A stretch of 42,639 bases of DNA, taken from a bacterium. Its GTDB lineage: Bacteria > Cyanobacteriota > Vampirovibrionia > Obscuribacterales > JAKAZS01. Below, in pieces: positions 31,714-40,432 of the stretch. Position numbers and translations under genes: made by a program. The notes beneath the pieces were generated by a model. It was given only the letters and a program-made list of their open reading frames with translations, was not told the DNA's origin and searched no databases. Every line of letters starts with the position of its first letter. The first letter of the stretch is position 1. The stretch is taken from NCBI GenBank assembly GCA_021815785.1, contig JAKAZS010000013.1, forward strand, positions 1 through 42,639, read 5' to 3'.

Positions 31714-34026
31714 TTGAGTACTGGTGTTAAAACATTCCTATCTTACCTAACCGTGATTATCATCATGTTGGTTGGAATTTTAGGTGGTTCTTGGTTTTTA
31801 TTAAGTCAAGGTGAAAAATTTAATGCCAGCCAAAAAATTCAAATTGCTAAAGATGATTTATTTAAATTACTCATCCAGGTTGAAAATAATAATGCCAATT
31901 TAGCTAATCTAATTGCTAAAGACAGCAATGTTATTAACGGTCTTGATGATTCAACTAAATTAATAACTTTATTACAGGGTTATTTAAATAAATTCAATAA
32001 TACTGGCTGTGTAACGATAGTTAACCGAGATGGCCAGGTTTTAGCTAGCACCGATACCCCTTCTAAATTTAATTATTCCATTAAAAAAGATAGTGAGACA
32101 ATCCGATTAGTGCTAACCCGCGAAAAAGATTATCATGGTTATACCAGTTTTGGTCCAACTGGAGTAATATTTTTAAGTTCAGCAGTACCGATAATGGAAG
32201 ATAATACCTTAACCGGAGCAATTATTGTAAGTCAGCCAATCAATAATGAATTTTTAGCAAGTTGCTCAACTGCGCTTACTTTTATGAAAAATAATCCGGT
32301 TAGTAATATTGACTTAGTTGTATATTCAACCAAAAGTAAAAAAATTGTTGCTTCAACCACTGATTTATTAACAGCCAGGCTAAATTTATTACAAAACCTT
32401 TCCAACAACACGATAAATTTTTCAACTTTACTAAACTCGAAAAATCTCAACTTAATGCCTAATAGCCCCGGTATCTTTGGTTTTGAATCAGACAGCCGTT
32501 GGTGGTTTCTTCAGCCTTTGGATAGTGGTAATGTCCAGAATCCGTGTGGTTATTTATTTTTTACGACCAAACTAAATTCTATAAATGATACTTTACTGGC
32601 TATTTTAATTGCGAGCCTAGCCTTTTCTGCTATAGCCTGTTTAATTAGTCTTATATCAGCTGTGGTAATTAGCAATTCAATTTCAGCTCCCTTAAAAAAA
32701 CTTATAAATCATGCTCAAAAATTAAGTAAATATCAAGATGATGTGCCACCGCTTAAAGGTTTAAGTGGCCAATGGCTTGTTTTAGCTGAAAATATGGATA
32801 CTAGCGTTAGCAGTTTAAGAACGAGTATTAATAACATAAAGAATCAGGTTTTACCAAAAGAAGAAACTCATCACAGTGAAGATACTAAACAGGTTAAATC
32901 TTTAAGTGATCAATTAGCTAATCTTAACAAACAGTTTTCGGTGCAAACTAAACAGTTATCGGAAATAACTAATTTAAATGATATTGCTAATCAACGTGTA
33001 AATAATTTACAGCAAACTATTGATACGATAATCCATCAAAGTTTTGATGGTATGGTGGTAACGGATAATCGTCAAAGCATAATTCTAGCTAACCAAATTT
33101 TTCTTCAATGGTTAGGACTTAAGGAAAATGAAATTTTAGGTAAATCAGTCTATGATTTTTTAAAAGTCAGTAACAAAAAAAATCCTCAAAATTCGCTAAA
33201 TTCAGATGATGAATATATAGTTTATAATTTTGAAAATCAAGAATACCGCGAAGTCATAGGTATTAAAATAACTTTGCCGGTTTTAAATAACCAAAGTACT
33301 GAATTAATGATTTTACTGGATAAAACTACTCAAGTTGAACCATCGAGGCTTAAGGGTGAATTTACTTCTATTTTAACTAATTCCATTAGGCAAAGTTTAC
33401 TCGAAAGCAAGGACAGCCTTGATAATTTGCTTAAAATAATCAAAGCCAATATCCCTCCAGTTATTGGGCAAAATCTTTTACAGCTAAATGAAAACATTAT
33501 GAATATTTTAGCCTTGGTCGACAGCCTGATTATGGCTTATGGAGGAATGGTACCAACCAAAGTTGAACCTCGTGAATCAATCGCAGTTACCCGATTAATG
33601 TCGGAATGTCTTGAAGAAACGGCTAATCTTGCCCGACAGCGTCAGTTATCGCTAGATCTTAAATCACCGCTAGGGCTTCCAGCCTTAAATGGTAACAGTA
33701 GTAATATTAAAGGGATTATTATTCCCCTGTTAGAAAAAATTATTAATATGACTAGTGCCGGTGGCAGAGTTCGCATTGAAAATGTTGTAAAAGGTCAAGA
33801 GCTTAAAATCTCAATCATAAGTTCTGGTCCAGCTTTAAACCCTGAAGAAACCTTAGAATTTTTTGCTGGCTTTATTCCGGAAAAACATCATGAAGAAACT
33901 TATGGGGAAAGACTTTCCCTGTATATGGCTAAGACTAATGCTGAGCGAATGGGTATTAAAATAATGATAGATTCTGGCGCTAACCGTGGCACTACTATTA
34001 TGATTATTTTGCCTGTAAAAAATTAA
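31714..34026 (+). CDS. Membrane sensor with a degenerate histidine-kinase core
   Basis: The 770 residues read: TM1 8-30; extracytoplasmic Cache-like sensor about 31-290; TM2 292-322; HAMP about 323-375; coiled coil about 395-440; PAS about 437-540 (SFDGMVVTDNRQSIILANQ); then a dimerisation and HATPase-like region to the end. Catalytic boxes are changed. The H-box, normally SHELRTPL, reads TNSIRQSL with N556 for His. The N-box Asn positions are P671 and K675. The G1 box DxGPG reads SSGPA (703-707). The G2 box reads GERLSL (731-736). The fold signals GGRVRIE and GTTIMIILP remain, so this is a pseudo-kinase, not a decayed gene. TTG 31714 is the only usual start codon after the in-frame stop at 31690. 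Its stop overlaps the convergent gene by 4 bp. Confidence 0.9.
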   Translation: MSTGVKTFLSYLTVIIIMLVGILGGSWFLLSQGEKFNASQKIQIAKDDLFKLLIQVENNNANLANLIAKDSNVINGLDDSTKLITLLQGYLNKFNNTGCVTIVNRDGQVLASTDTPSKFNYSIKKDSETIRLVLTREKDYHGYTSFGPTGVIFLSSAVPIMEDNTLTGAIIVSQPINNEFLASCSTALTFMKNNPVSNIDLVVYSTKSKKIVASTTDLLTARLNLLQNLSNNTINFSTLLNSKNLNLMPNSPGIFGFESDSRWWFLQPLDSGNVQNPCGYLFFTTKLNSINDTLLAILIASLAFSAIACLISLISAVVISNSISAPLKKLINHAQKLSKYQDDVPPLKGLSGQWLVLAENMDTSVSSLRTSINNIKNQVLPKEETHHSEDTKQVKSLSDQLANLNKQFSVQTKQLSEITNLNDIANQRVNNLQQTIDTIIHQSFDGMVVTDNRQSIILANQIFLQWLGLKENEILGKSVYDFLKVSNKKNPQNSLNSDDEYIVYNFENQEYREVIGIKITLPVLNNQSTELMILLDKTTQVEPSRLKGEFTSILTNSIRQSLLESKDSLDNLLKIIKANIPPVIGQNLLQLNENIMNILALVDSLIMAYGGMVPTKVEPRESIAVTRLMSECLEETANLARQRQLSLDLKSPLGLPALNGNSSNIKGIIIPLLEKIINMTSAGGRVRIENVVKGQELKISIISSGPALNPEETLEFFAGFIPEKHHEETYGERLSLYMAKTNAERMGIKIMIDSGANRGTTIMIILPVKN

Positions 34027-35261
34027 TTATCAGTAATAACCCAGCCAAATAACTTTATTGCTTCATTAGCATTAATATTATTTTCTAAAGAATAATATAA
34101 AATAATTTTAGCCTGTTCAGGGTCTAAAAGTGTTAGACATAGTAGGTTATTTAAAAATTCAGCCTGGTTTAAGATAAATTCACTGATAATATTTAAGTTT
34201 TTTAGTGCATTGTTAAAACTTAATTTGTTATCAAGCGCATACTTAAAAACTTCATCACTTTGTTTTTGCGTAATAATATTACAAGCAATTAAAAACTGGG
34301 CAAATTTAAGGCTAGTTGATTCATTATTTTCACTATTTAATATTTCATCAATAACTTCTTCAAGACTCAATTGCGTTATAGTTAGCTTTTTTAAAATCAT
34401 TACGGCGTGATCTAGGTATATAGAACCCTCTTCAATTAATTGCAAAAGATATTTAGCATATTCGAGAATTTTCGGGGTAAGATAACCATTTTCTACTAAG
34501 ACATCCTGAATTTGTTGATCATTTTGAATAATGATTTCTTCCGCTGAGGCTAAATCAGTAATGTTAATAATATTAGATCTTAACAATAACTCTTCTAATT
34601 TTTTGATATCAATTATGGTATCATAATCAATATTGTAGAGCATAAGACATTCACGAAAAGATAAATTATTATTACGCATAGCTCGAATAATCTGGACTCC
34701 AGTGTGTCGATCTATTTGCTGACTACGAATTAGTTTTTGAATTATTAATAGTTTATTTTTTAAATCCTGGTTTAAATATCCTAAATCAGTTAACACAATT
34801 CCTAAAGGCAAACCTGATTCGTTACTAGCTTTAAGCCCTTCACGTAATTCACTTTTGGTAATAAGATTACATTCAATTGCTAATTCACCAATTTTATTAG
34901 TTTGATAGGCTTCAGTACCTACACTAATCCAGCCTAATTTTTTGATCGCTGTATCTAAGTCGAGTCCTTCACTAATCGATAGCTTTAAAGCCTTGATTCC
35001 ATTATCAAGACTAAGTATTCTATCTCTAATATATGATTGCACCGTCAAAGCATCTCTTAAACGATCATCGGTCAAATGTCCTTGTAAACATAAAACCTTA
35101 CCAACTGGTAATCGCATCTGATTAGCAAAAGTTAAAACGCCTTCCCATTTTTTTTCATTAATAACACCACTTAAAATTAATAGCTCACCAATGCGAATTG
35201 AAGTTTCATTTTTTGGATTAGGAGGTTTATGAGGATCGCTTGGAGAAAGACTATTATTCAT
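34023..35261 (-). CDS. Protein of four roughly 97-residue MshEN-like repeats
   Basis: The 412 residues divide into four similar blocks, about 23-112, 123-211, 220-306 and 319-409, spaced 97-100 residues apart. Each begins with an IGELLI/LEELLL-type helix, then a turn with N/G-I-I, a second half with a GYL-type turn, a helix ending near LIRS, and a closing section EAI-x-x-L-GW (for example AIKKLGW at 105-111, AIKLFGW at 401-407). The first half of each block resembles the MshEN motif pair. There is no ATPase, membrane segment or signal peptide, so it is probably a cytoplasmic scaffold or ligand-binding array. ATG 35261 overlaps the stop of the upstream gene (ATGA), implying translational coupling. 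Confidence 0.85.
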   Translation of the reverse strand: MNNSLSPSDPHKPPNPKNETSIRIGELLILSGVINEKKWEGVLTFANQMRLPVGKVLCLQGHLTDDRLRDALTVQSYIRDRILSLDNGIKALKLSISEGLDLDTAIKKLGWISVGTEAYQTNKIGELAIECNLITKSELREGLKASNESGLPLGIVLTDLGYLNQDLKNKLLIIQKLIRSQQIDRHTGVQIIRAMRNNNLSFRECLMLYNIDYDTIIDIKKLEELLLRSNIINITDLASAEEIIIQNDQQIQDVLVENGYLTPKILEYAKYLLQLIEEGSIYLDHAVMILKKLTITQLSLEEVIDEILNSENNESTSLKFAQFLIACNIITQKQSDEVFKYALDNKLSFNNALKNLNIISEFILNQAEFLNNLLCLTLLDPEQAKIILYYSLENNINANEAIKLFGWVITDN

Positions 35262-36898
35262 TCATTTTTAATCCGACCTGGTGACATTAAAATCGGGAAA
35301 TTACCTTGATAGGATAATTTCATAGCGTTATACGCAGAATTAACCAATTCTTCCAGGCTAATACCATCATGGGGCAAAGAAGCTATGCCAAAAGCCGCTT
35401 TGATATTCTTTTTATCAATACCTGGTAAAATTGGTGTAGCACATAGAGTCTGCCAAATTCGATTGGTTACAAAAGCCGCCTGGGATATTTTAGAATTAGG
35501 CATAATAATCATATATTCACCAGGCCGCACATGACAAACAGTATCCAGTGGACGTTTTACCAGTTCAATCCGTTTAAGCATAATATTTTCACCTTGAGGT
35601 GGTAAAGCTTCATATTTATTAAGGGATTTATCTTGATTAACTAATATACTAAATATAGTTACTGCCATAGGATAGCCATAATATTTAAAGCGATAATATT
35701 CGTACTCTAAAAAATATAAACCTGGACCAAAATACAGCATTTTGGTCTCAGCATTTTGCATTGATTTGACAACGTCTTTAACATAATCAACACCTTGGGG
35801 GATAAATTCCAGGGGTTTTTTCTCTGGTGGTAAAATCCGAAATTCAATTAAGCCGGAATTAAGAAAATTATATAAAGTCGGAATCCATTGATCACTTGCT
35901 AAACTAGTGTCTCGTAATAATTCCTGTAAAGTAATTGAACTATGAACACTTAAATGTTGAAACAGTTGTTTTTGAATATTAAAATCAATGGGTACACCTT
36001 TGACCAACATGGTTTTAAGTTCGCTTTCATTGATTTTTGTTTTAGCTAATGAAATTACGGTATCATAGGCTAAACCAGACTGTTCCAGTCGATGTTTCTG
36101 TTCAGCTAAAGCTAATCCTTCAGCTATTAACGAAATTAAATCTTTGTCAACCGTGCGGTGGCTAGATTTATCATCTGTTAAAAATATATAATCTCCATTT
36201 GCCCAGGTAAAAACGTCTTTAATCGCACTTGACCCGATTTCACCCATTAGATAAGCATGATAAGGGATACCATTTTCAAAGAAAATTTCGGATTTGTTGT
36301 CGCTGGACAAAATTTCTAGTTTCCCCGATAATTTAGCATTTGCCACTGACTGTATCAATGACTGCATAGGCATTTGACTTAAATTTCCTTCAAGTACTGA
36401 ACTAGTCGATAGTAATTTGTCTTCAAGGCTTAAGTTTTCATTTAACTGGCGTTGTGGTGATGGTGTTGGAAAAGTTGAACTGACTGGTTTTTCGACTGCA
36501 AAATTATTGTTACTTTCATTACCTAAGGCTATCGATCCAGGAAAACTTGGCGCTGGTGGATTATTAGCAACAATTTCTTGTTGGATTGATTCAATTTTAT
36601 AAAGACAGTCATTAATAATATTGACATCACTAGTTTCGTTTTTAAGTAATGGAGTTTTATTCTGATTGACAACCATCCACACCGTCCAAAGTGGATTTGC
36701 TTGTCCTTTTTGAATAAAGCAGTGAATCATATAATTTTTATTCACCAGATTATCCGACCAAGCCAGTTCAATAACTGCTCCAGGATTTCCTCTTGATTGT
36801 TTGAGGACAAACATTAATTCAGCCATTTGTGGTCGACCCACACGGCTAGGTAAGGTTATTAATGTTTCATGGTTAGGTTTATTTTGTCCAAATATCAT
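35258..36898 (-). CDS. PATAN (DUF4388) protein with a degenerate GGDEF-like C-terminus
   Basis: The 546 residues have an N-terminal region (1-110) of unknown fold and a Pro/Ser linker. A PATAN/DUF4388-type domain covers about 167-265 (LEGNLSQMPMQSLIQSVANA, KLSGKLEI, IFFENGIPYHA, GDYIFL). A helical winged-helix-like part follows to about 355. The C-terminus, 405-530, follows the GGDEF order: YPMAVTIFSI, then HVRPGEYMIIMPNS where GGDEF should be (RPGEY, 458-462), then KAAFGIASLPHDGISLEELV and AYNAMKLSYQG. The catalytic GG and the metal-binding Asp are absent, so synthesis of c-di-GMP is unlikely. PATAN proteins in cyanobacteria act in surface motility signalling. It is coupled to the repeat protein downstream by a 4-bp overlap. 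Confidence 0.88.
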   Translation of the reverse strand: MIFGQNKPNHETLITLPSRVGRPQMAELMFVLKQSRGNPGAVIELAWSDNLVNKNYMIHCFIQKGQANPLWTVWMVVNQNKTPLLKNETSDVNIINDCLYKIESIQQEIVANNPPAPSFPGSIALGNESNNNFAVEKPVSSTFPTPSPQRQLNENLSLEDKLLSTSSVLEGNLSQMPMQSLIQSVANAKLSGKLEILSSDNKSEIFFENGIPYHAYLMGEIGSSAIKDVFTWANGDYIFLTDDKSSHRTVDKDLISLIAEGLALAEQKHRLEQSGLAYDTVISLAKTKINESELKTMLVKGVPIDFNIQKQLFQHLSVHSSITLQELLRDTSLASDQWIPTLYNFLNSGLIEFRILPPEKKPLEFIPQGVDYVKDVVKSMQNAETKMLYFGPGLYFLEYEYYRFKYYGYPMAVTIFSILVNQDKSLNKYEALPPQGENIMLKRIELVKRPLDTVCHVRPGEYMIIMPNSKISQAAFVTNRIWQTLCATPILPGIDKKNIKAAFGIASLPHDGISLEELVNSAYNAMKLSYQGNFPILMSPGRIKNE

Positions 36899-37044
36899 AA
36901 ATTTTTATTCTTTTTTAGGCTAGAAAATTTTAACTATTTATTTGTTTTAATGAATTATTGTATATAATTATTAGGTTATCTATTTTCAAGCATATCAAAG
37001 ATTTCTAGCTTTGTTAAGCCTAAACTAATAATCATTAAAAAATA

Positions 37045-37935
37045 ATGGTATTATCCCAAGAAAACTCTTCAAATATTAACGCTTCAGCAAATTTGTCAGC
37101 TGAGGAATTAATAGCGCAAAATCTTATCAAACCAAAATCTGAATCATTTATAAACTTTCTTAAACGTTCGTTATTTGAATTATCTAATTTAAAATTTGCC
37201 TTAACTTCATTCGTCGTTAATAGTTTACGTAGACGTTATCGACGGTCAGTGCTTGGCTTTGCCTGGAGTTTACTTAACCCATTAACAACCATGGTTGTCA
37301 TGACTACGGTGTTTTCTTTACTTTTCCATAATAACCCCAAAGAGTTTGGTATATATATATTTACCGGCATTTTACCCTGGTCATTTTTGCTCGATTCCAT
37401 AACTGGAGGAAGTTTATCATTAGTAGATGCCGAAGGCTTTCTAAAAAAAGTTTACATTCCTAAACTATTTTTCCCTTTAGTTATTGTTTCAACTGAGGCC
37501 GTTAATTTTATCTTTAGTTTAAGTAGTTTAATGTTTCTCGCTTTAGCCTTAGGCATGCATTTAAGCTTTAGTTTATTAACTTTGCCCTTAGCCATAGCCA
37601 TTCTTTATGCCTTTAACCTTGGCTCTGCCTTGTTTTTAGCTATAAGCACCGTTTATTTTCGCGACCTTACCCATATAACTAGACAATTGCTCCAAGCGTT
37701 CTTTTATTTAGTCCCCATTTGTTATCCATTAAATGTTGTGCCACCTAAATATTTATTTTTATTTAAATTAAATCCATTTTATTATTTTATTAATTTATTT
37801 CGCATCATTATTTGTGATGGTCATTTTCCTCAAGCCAAAGACTGGTTAATTCCTAGTGCTATTGCGGTTATTGTATTGTTCATGGGTTTTTCCCTGTTAA
37901 AGAAAACCGAAAGTGATATAATTTTTAGACTTTAA
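37045..37935 (+). CDS. wzm: ABC-2 type polysaccharide export permease (Wzm-like)
   Basis: With the next gene it forms an exporter that moves lipid-linked O-antigen, capsule or teichoic-type polymers across the inner membrane. The 296 residues have a cytoplasmic N-terminus of about 65 residues ending in the basic RRRYRRSVLGFAWSLLNP. Six hydrophobic helices follow, with the family segments GILPWSFLLDSITGG, FLKKVYIPKLFFPL, STVYFRDLTHITRQ and LNPFYYFINLFRI. The gene lies divergent from the PATAN gene with 146 bp between starts. The ATPase gene follows after 18 bp. Confidence 0.92.
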   Translation: MVLSQENSSNINASANLSAEELIAQNLIKPKSESFINFLKRSLFELSNLKFALTSFVVNSLRRRYRRSVLGFAWSLLNPLTTMVVMTTVFSLLFHNNPKEFGIYIFTGILPWSFLLDSITGGSLSLVDAEGFLKKVYIPKLFFPLVIVSTEAVNFIFSLSSLMFLALALGMHLSFSLLTLPLAIAILYAFNLGSALFLAISTVYFRDLTHITRQLLQAFFYLVPICYPLNVVPPKYLFLFKLNPFYYFINLFRIIICDGHFPQAKDWLIPSAIAVIVLFMGFSLLKKTESDIIFRL

Positions 37936-37953
37936 AGGCATAGGTTAAATTTA

Positions 37954-38709
37954 ATGATAAGCGATAAAGTATATATTGAAATTGAAAATGCCTGGCTCAA
38001 GTTTCGCATCTATAAAAATCGATCTCCAGCCTTAAAAGAGGCCATACTTTCAAGATTTAAGCCCAAACCAGATATTGCCGAAATCACTGAATTTGATGCT
38101 TTGAAAAATATCAATTTAAGTTTGCGTGGTGGCGACAGAGTTGGTTTGGTTGGCTTAAATGGAGCTGGTAAGTCTACTTTACTTAAAATGATTGTGGGAA
38201 TTTACCCGCCTAAATATGGCAACGTTCATGTGCGGGGTAAATTAACCCCTTTAATTGAACTGGGCACAGGTTTTGATGCTGAATTAAGTGGTCGCGAAAA
38301 TATTTTTCTTAATGGGGCTTTACTTGGCCGATCTTACAAACAAATGAAGTCACTGGAACAAGAAATTATTGATTTTTCTGAATTAGGTGAATTTATTGAC
38401 TTACCCATTAAATATTATTCTTCAGGGATGCATGGACGTCTAGCCTTTTCAATCGGAACAATTGTTGATCCAGAAATTTTAATTGTCGATGAAATTTTTG
38501 CCACAGGTGACGCTCATTTTGTTAACAAGGCAACCAATCGGATGAAAGCTTTATTTACTAATTCACAAATTGTAATGTTGGTATCACATGATACCCAAAA
38601 AATTGTTGATTTATGCAATCGGGTTTTAGTGTTACATAAAGGTGAAGTTATTAATGATGGTAACCCCAAAGAAATGGTTGATTTTTATTTAAAAGAAATT
38701 GTTGCCTAA
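37954..38709 (+). CDS. wzt: ABC transporter ATP-binding protein for polysaccharide export (Wzt-like, short form)
   Basis: This is the ATPase partner of the permease at 37045. The 251 residues include Walker A GLNGAGKS (67-74), the signature YSSGM (155-159), Walker B ILIVDE (175-180) and the switch histidine in VSHD (H212). FDALKNINLSLRGG and GKLTPLIELGTGFDAELSGR are typical of the O-antigen/teichoic group. It ends right after the nucleotide-binding domain. The C-terminal carbohydrate-binding domain that reads the polymer end in longer Wzt proteins is absent, so chain-end recognition is not expected here. Confidence 0.94.
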   Translation: MISDKVYIEIENAWLKFRIYKNRSPALKEAILSRFKPKPDIAEITEFDALKNINLSLRGGDRVGLVGLNGAGKSTLLKMIVGIYPPKYGNVHVRGKLTPLIELGTGFDAELSGRENIFLNGALLGRSYKQMKSLEQEIIDFSELGEFIDLPIKYYSSGMHGRLAFSIGTIVDPEILIVDEIFATGDAHFVNKATNRMKALFTNSQIVMLVSHDTQKIVDLCNRVLVLHKGEVINDGNPKEMVDFYLKEIVA

Positions 38710-38837
38710 AGCATAGCTATTTTATATAATTTAAATAATTAATTTAAAAAGCAATTTAACTATACTGTTTAAAATTAATATTGATAATTTAGCTTTCTTC
38801 TGTAAAAAAAAAATTAAATTCAGGATAATTATATTAC

Positions 38838-39728
38838 ATGACTAAATTTCATAATCGGCTTTTACTAATTTTAATTAACTTTAGTGTATTGAGTAATAAT
38901 ATTAATTTAAACGCTTTTGGTCAACAAATTGTCTTAAACCAACAACAATGTCTAACTAATATTTCTACAAACACTGATTTAAAAATCAATAAAGCCATGG
39001 CTAAATGTATTGAATATCGTAATTCTAATCAATTACAAAAATTAATCGATGAAGAACTTAATATGTGTTTTGACATTGGCTCAGTAGCAGGAATTTTAGA
39101 CCAAAAAACGTTAGTTAATTTTTATCGTGGACTAATAAGTGATATGGTTGCTTATTGCAATGCTAACCCTAATGATAATCGTTATTATAATACCTGTTAT
39201 GCTTATTATGGTTATTTACTCCAGCTCGAACCGAAAAATCCAGTCTGGAATTTTGGCGAAGGGATATTAGCTGCCATGCGGGGCTCTTATAACCAAGCCC
39301 AGGATTGTTTTAAATATACCGCTAATTTATTTACCAAAAATAGTAATTATAAGGCTAAATCAATTAATAGTTCAATGGGCTCCTGGCAGGCTGAAAATAT
39401 TAAAGAACAACAACAGTATGAACAAAATGTTGCTGATTATAATGCCAATCCTTATACTCGTAAATACTATCCAGGAGCGCATTATATTCATATAGAAACC
39501 GTACCTAAAGCCGTTCCCCAAAAACCTGTCCCAGGACCAGCTCCATTTTCAGCTAAGCAAATTCCTAGTTACGATGCCACGCCTTTAAGCAAACCAACCA
39601 ATACTACGATAGCACCGTTTCCTGCTAAGCAAATTCCTAGTTACGATGCCACACCTTTAAGCAAACCAACCAATACTACGATAGCACCGTTTCCTGCTAA
39701 TCAAATTCCTAGTTACTATAACCCTTAA
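38838..39728 (+). CDS. Secreted protein with TPR-like helices and a proline-rich repeat tail
   Basis: The 296 residues start with a signal peptide (hydrophobic LLLILINFSVLSN, probable cut near NAFG-QQ, about residue 30). Residues about 50-180 are helical, with a TPR-like unit near PVWNFGEGILAAMRGSYNQA. The C-terminus from 236 has two and a half copies of a 24-residue unit (P-F-x-A-K-Q-I-P-S-Y-D-A-T-P-L...). Cys, Tyr and Asn are frequent. AGGA lies 12 nt before the ATG. The start is 128 bp after wzt and the next secreted gene follows by 6 bp. A periplasmic or surface role alongside the exporter is possible; no family is recognised. Confidence 0.8.
   Translation: MTKFHNRLLLILINFSVLSNNINLNAFGQQIVLNQQQCLTNISTNTDLKINKAMAKCIEYRNSNQLQKLIDEELNMCFDIGSVAGILDQKTLVNFYRGLISDMVAYCNANPNDNRYYNTCYAYYGYLLQLEPKNPVWNFGEGILAAMRGSYNQAQDCFKYTANLFTKNSNYKAKSINSSMGSWQAENIKEQQQYEQNVADYNANPYTRKYYPGAHYIHIETVPKAVPQKPVPGPAPFSAKQIPSYDATPLSKPTNTTIAPFPAKQIPSYDATPLSKPTNTTIAPFPANQIPSYYNP
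39543..39719 (+). repeat. 72-bp tandem repeat, about 2.5 copies
   Basis: Units occupy 39543-39614 and 39615-39686, plus a 33-bp partial copy to 39719. The copies differ at only a few bases, so the expansion is recent. The unit keeps frame (24 codons) and encodes a Pro-rich segment. Confidence 0.9.
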
Positions 39729-39734
39729 AAAACA

Positions 39735-40226
39735 ATGAAAATAATTAGTCTCATTTACTTCAATATAATTATAAATTTAATCACTAACAATGTTTATGCT
39801 AATTTAGATTATGCTAATACCGACTATAACATAGTGAATAATAATTTAATTAACCAAAGTAATTTTTCCTTAGCCAAAAATGAAGATAAACTCATTACGC
39901 AAAACTATAATTTTGGCTCTAATTCATTTTTTAATTCTTTCCGCACCAATAGGGCAAATAATTCAAATCAAGTCCAGGCCAACGGCATGTATAAATATGC
40001 TGATGGATCTGATCTATACTATTTAATGGATCAACCAAAAAATGGCCAATCCAGCCCTTTTAGTCCTGGTATTTCCCTAGATTATACTAAAAGAGCTAAT
40101 GATTTATATGATGCCTTTAATAAATATACGAATCAATTATATCCAAATTTACCAGACCCCCAAAGCAACCCACCCTTTTACATTCCTAAATTTGTGATTG
40201 ATAATGCGCCCAAATATCGTAAATAA
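39735..40226 (+). CDS. Small secreted Asn/Tyr-rich protein, unknown function
   Basis: The 163 residues begin with a signal peptide (MKIISLIYFNIIINLITNN, likely cut after VYA, about 22). The mature part is rich in Asn, Tyr, Phe and Ser, with no repeated units or recognised domain. Near the end there are several proline turns (YPNLPDPQSNPPFYIPKF). It starts 6 bp after the previous secreted protein gene, so it is probably translated from the same message. Its lack of similarity to known families makes function open. Confidence 0.75.
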   Translation: MKIISLIYFNIIINLITNNVYANLDYANTDYNIVNNNLINQSNFSLAKNEDKLITQNYNFGSNSFFNSFRTNRANNSNQVQANGMYKYADGSDLYYLMDQPKNGQSSPFSPGISLDYTKRANDLYDAFNKYTNQLYPNLPDPQSNPPFYIPKFVIDNAPKYRK

Positions 40227-40245
40227 AATTATTTTTTGACATCGT

Positions 40246-40273
40246 TTGACTTGGTTTGGCAATGTATTATACT
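40246..40273 (+). promoter_or_regulatory. Near-consensus promoter with no gene downstream
   Basis: TTGACT (40246-40251), 16 nt, TATACT (40268-40273); a perfect TTGACA also stands at 40236. It points into 180 bp with no open frame and then into the antisense of the gene at 40458. It may start a small or antisense RNA. Confidence 0.45.
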
Positions 40274-40395
40274 GAGTTCCAGGCATCATTATCTACATTG
40301 AAATCAGTTAAAGAATTAAATTGATTTTGGTCATTATAATTTGACAAATCTTAACTGGCTTGTAAACAGATTTTGTTATTGGTGTAGTTATTGCC

Positions 40396-40432
40396 ATTGG
40401 TATTTTAAATTATCTTAAAGACATATACCAAT
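40396..40432 (+). terminator. Weak hairpin in the convergent gap
   Basis: ATTGGTAT (40396-40403) and ATACCAAT (40425-40432) make a perfect 8-bp stem with a long AT loop and no U-tract. It may end a transcript from the 40246 promoter or the minus-strand gene. Confidence 0.25.
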
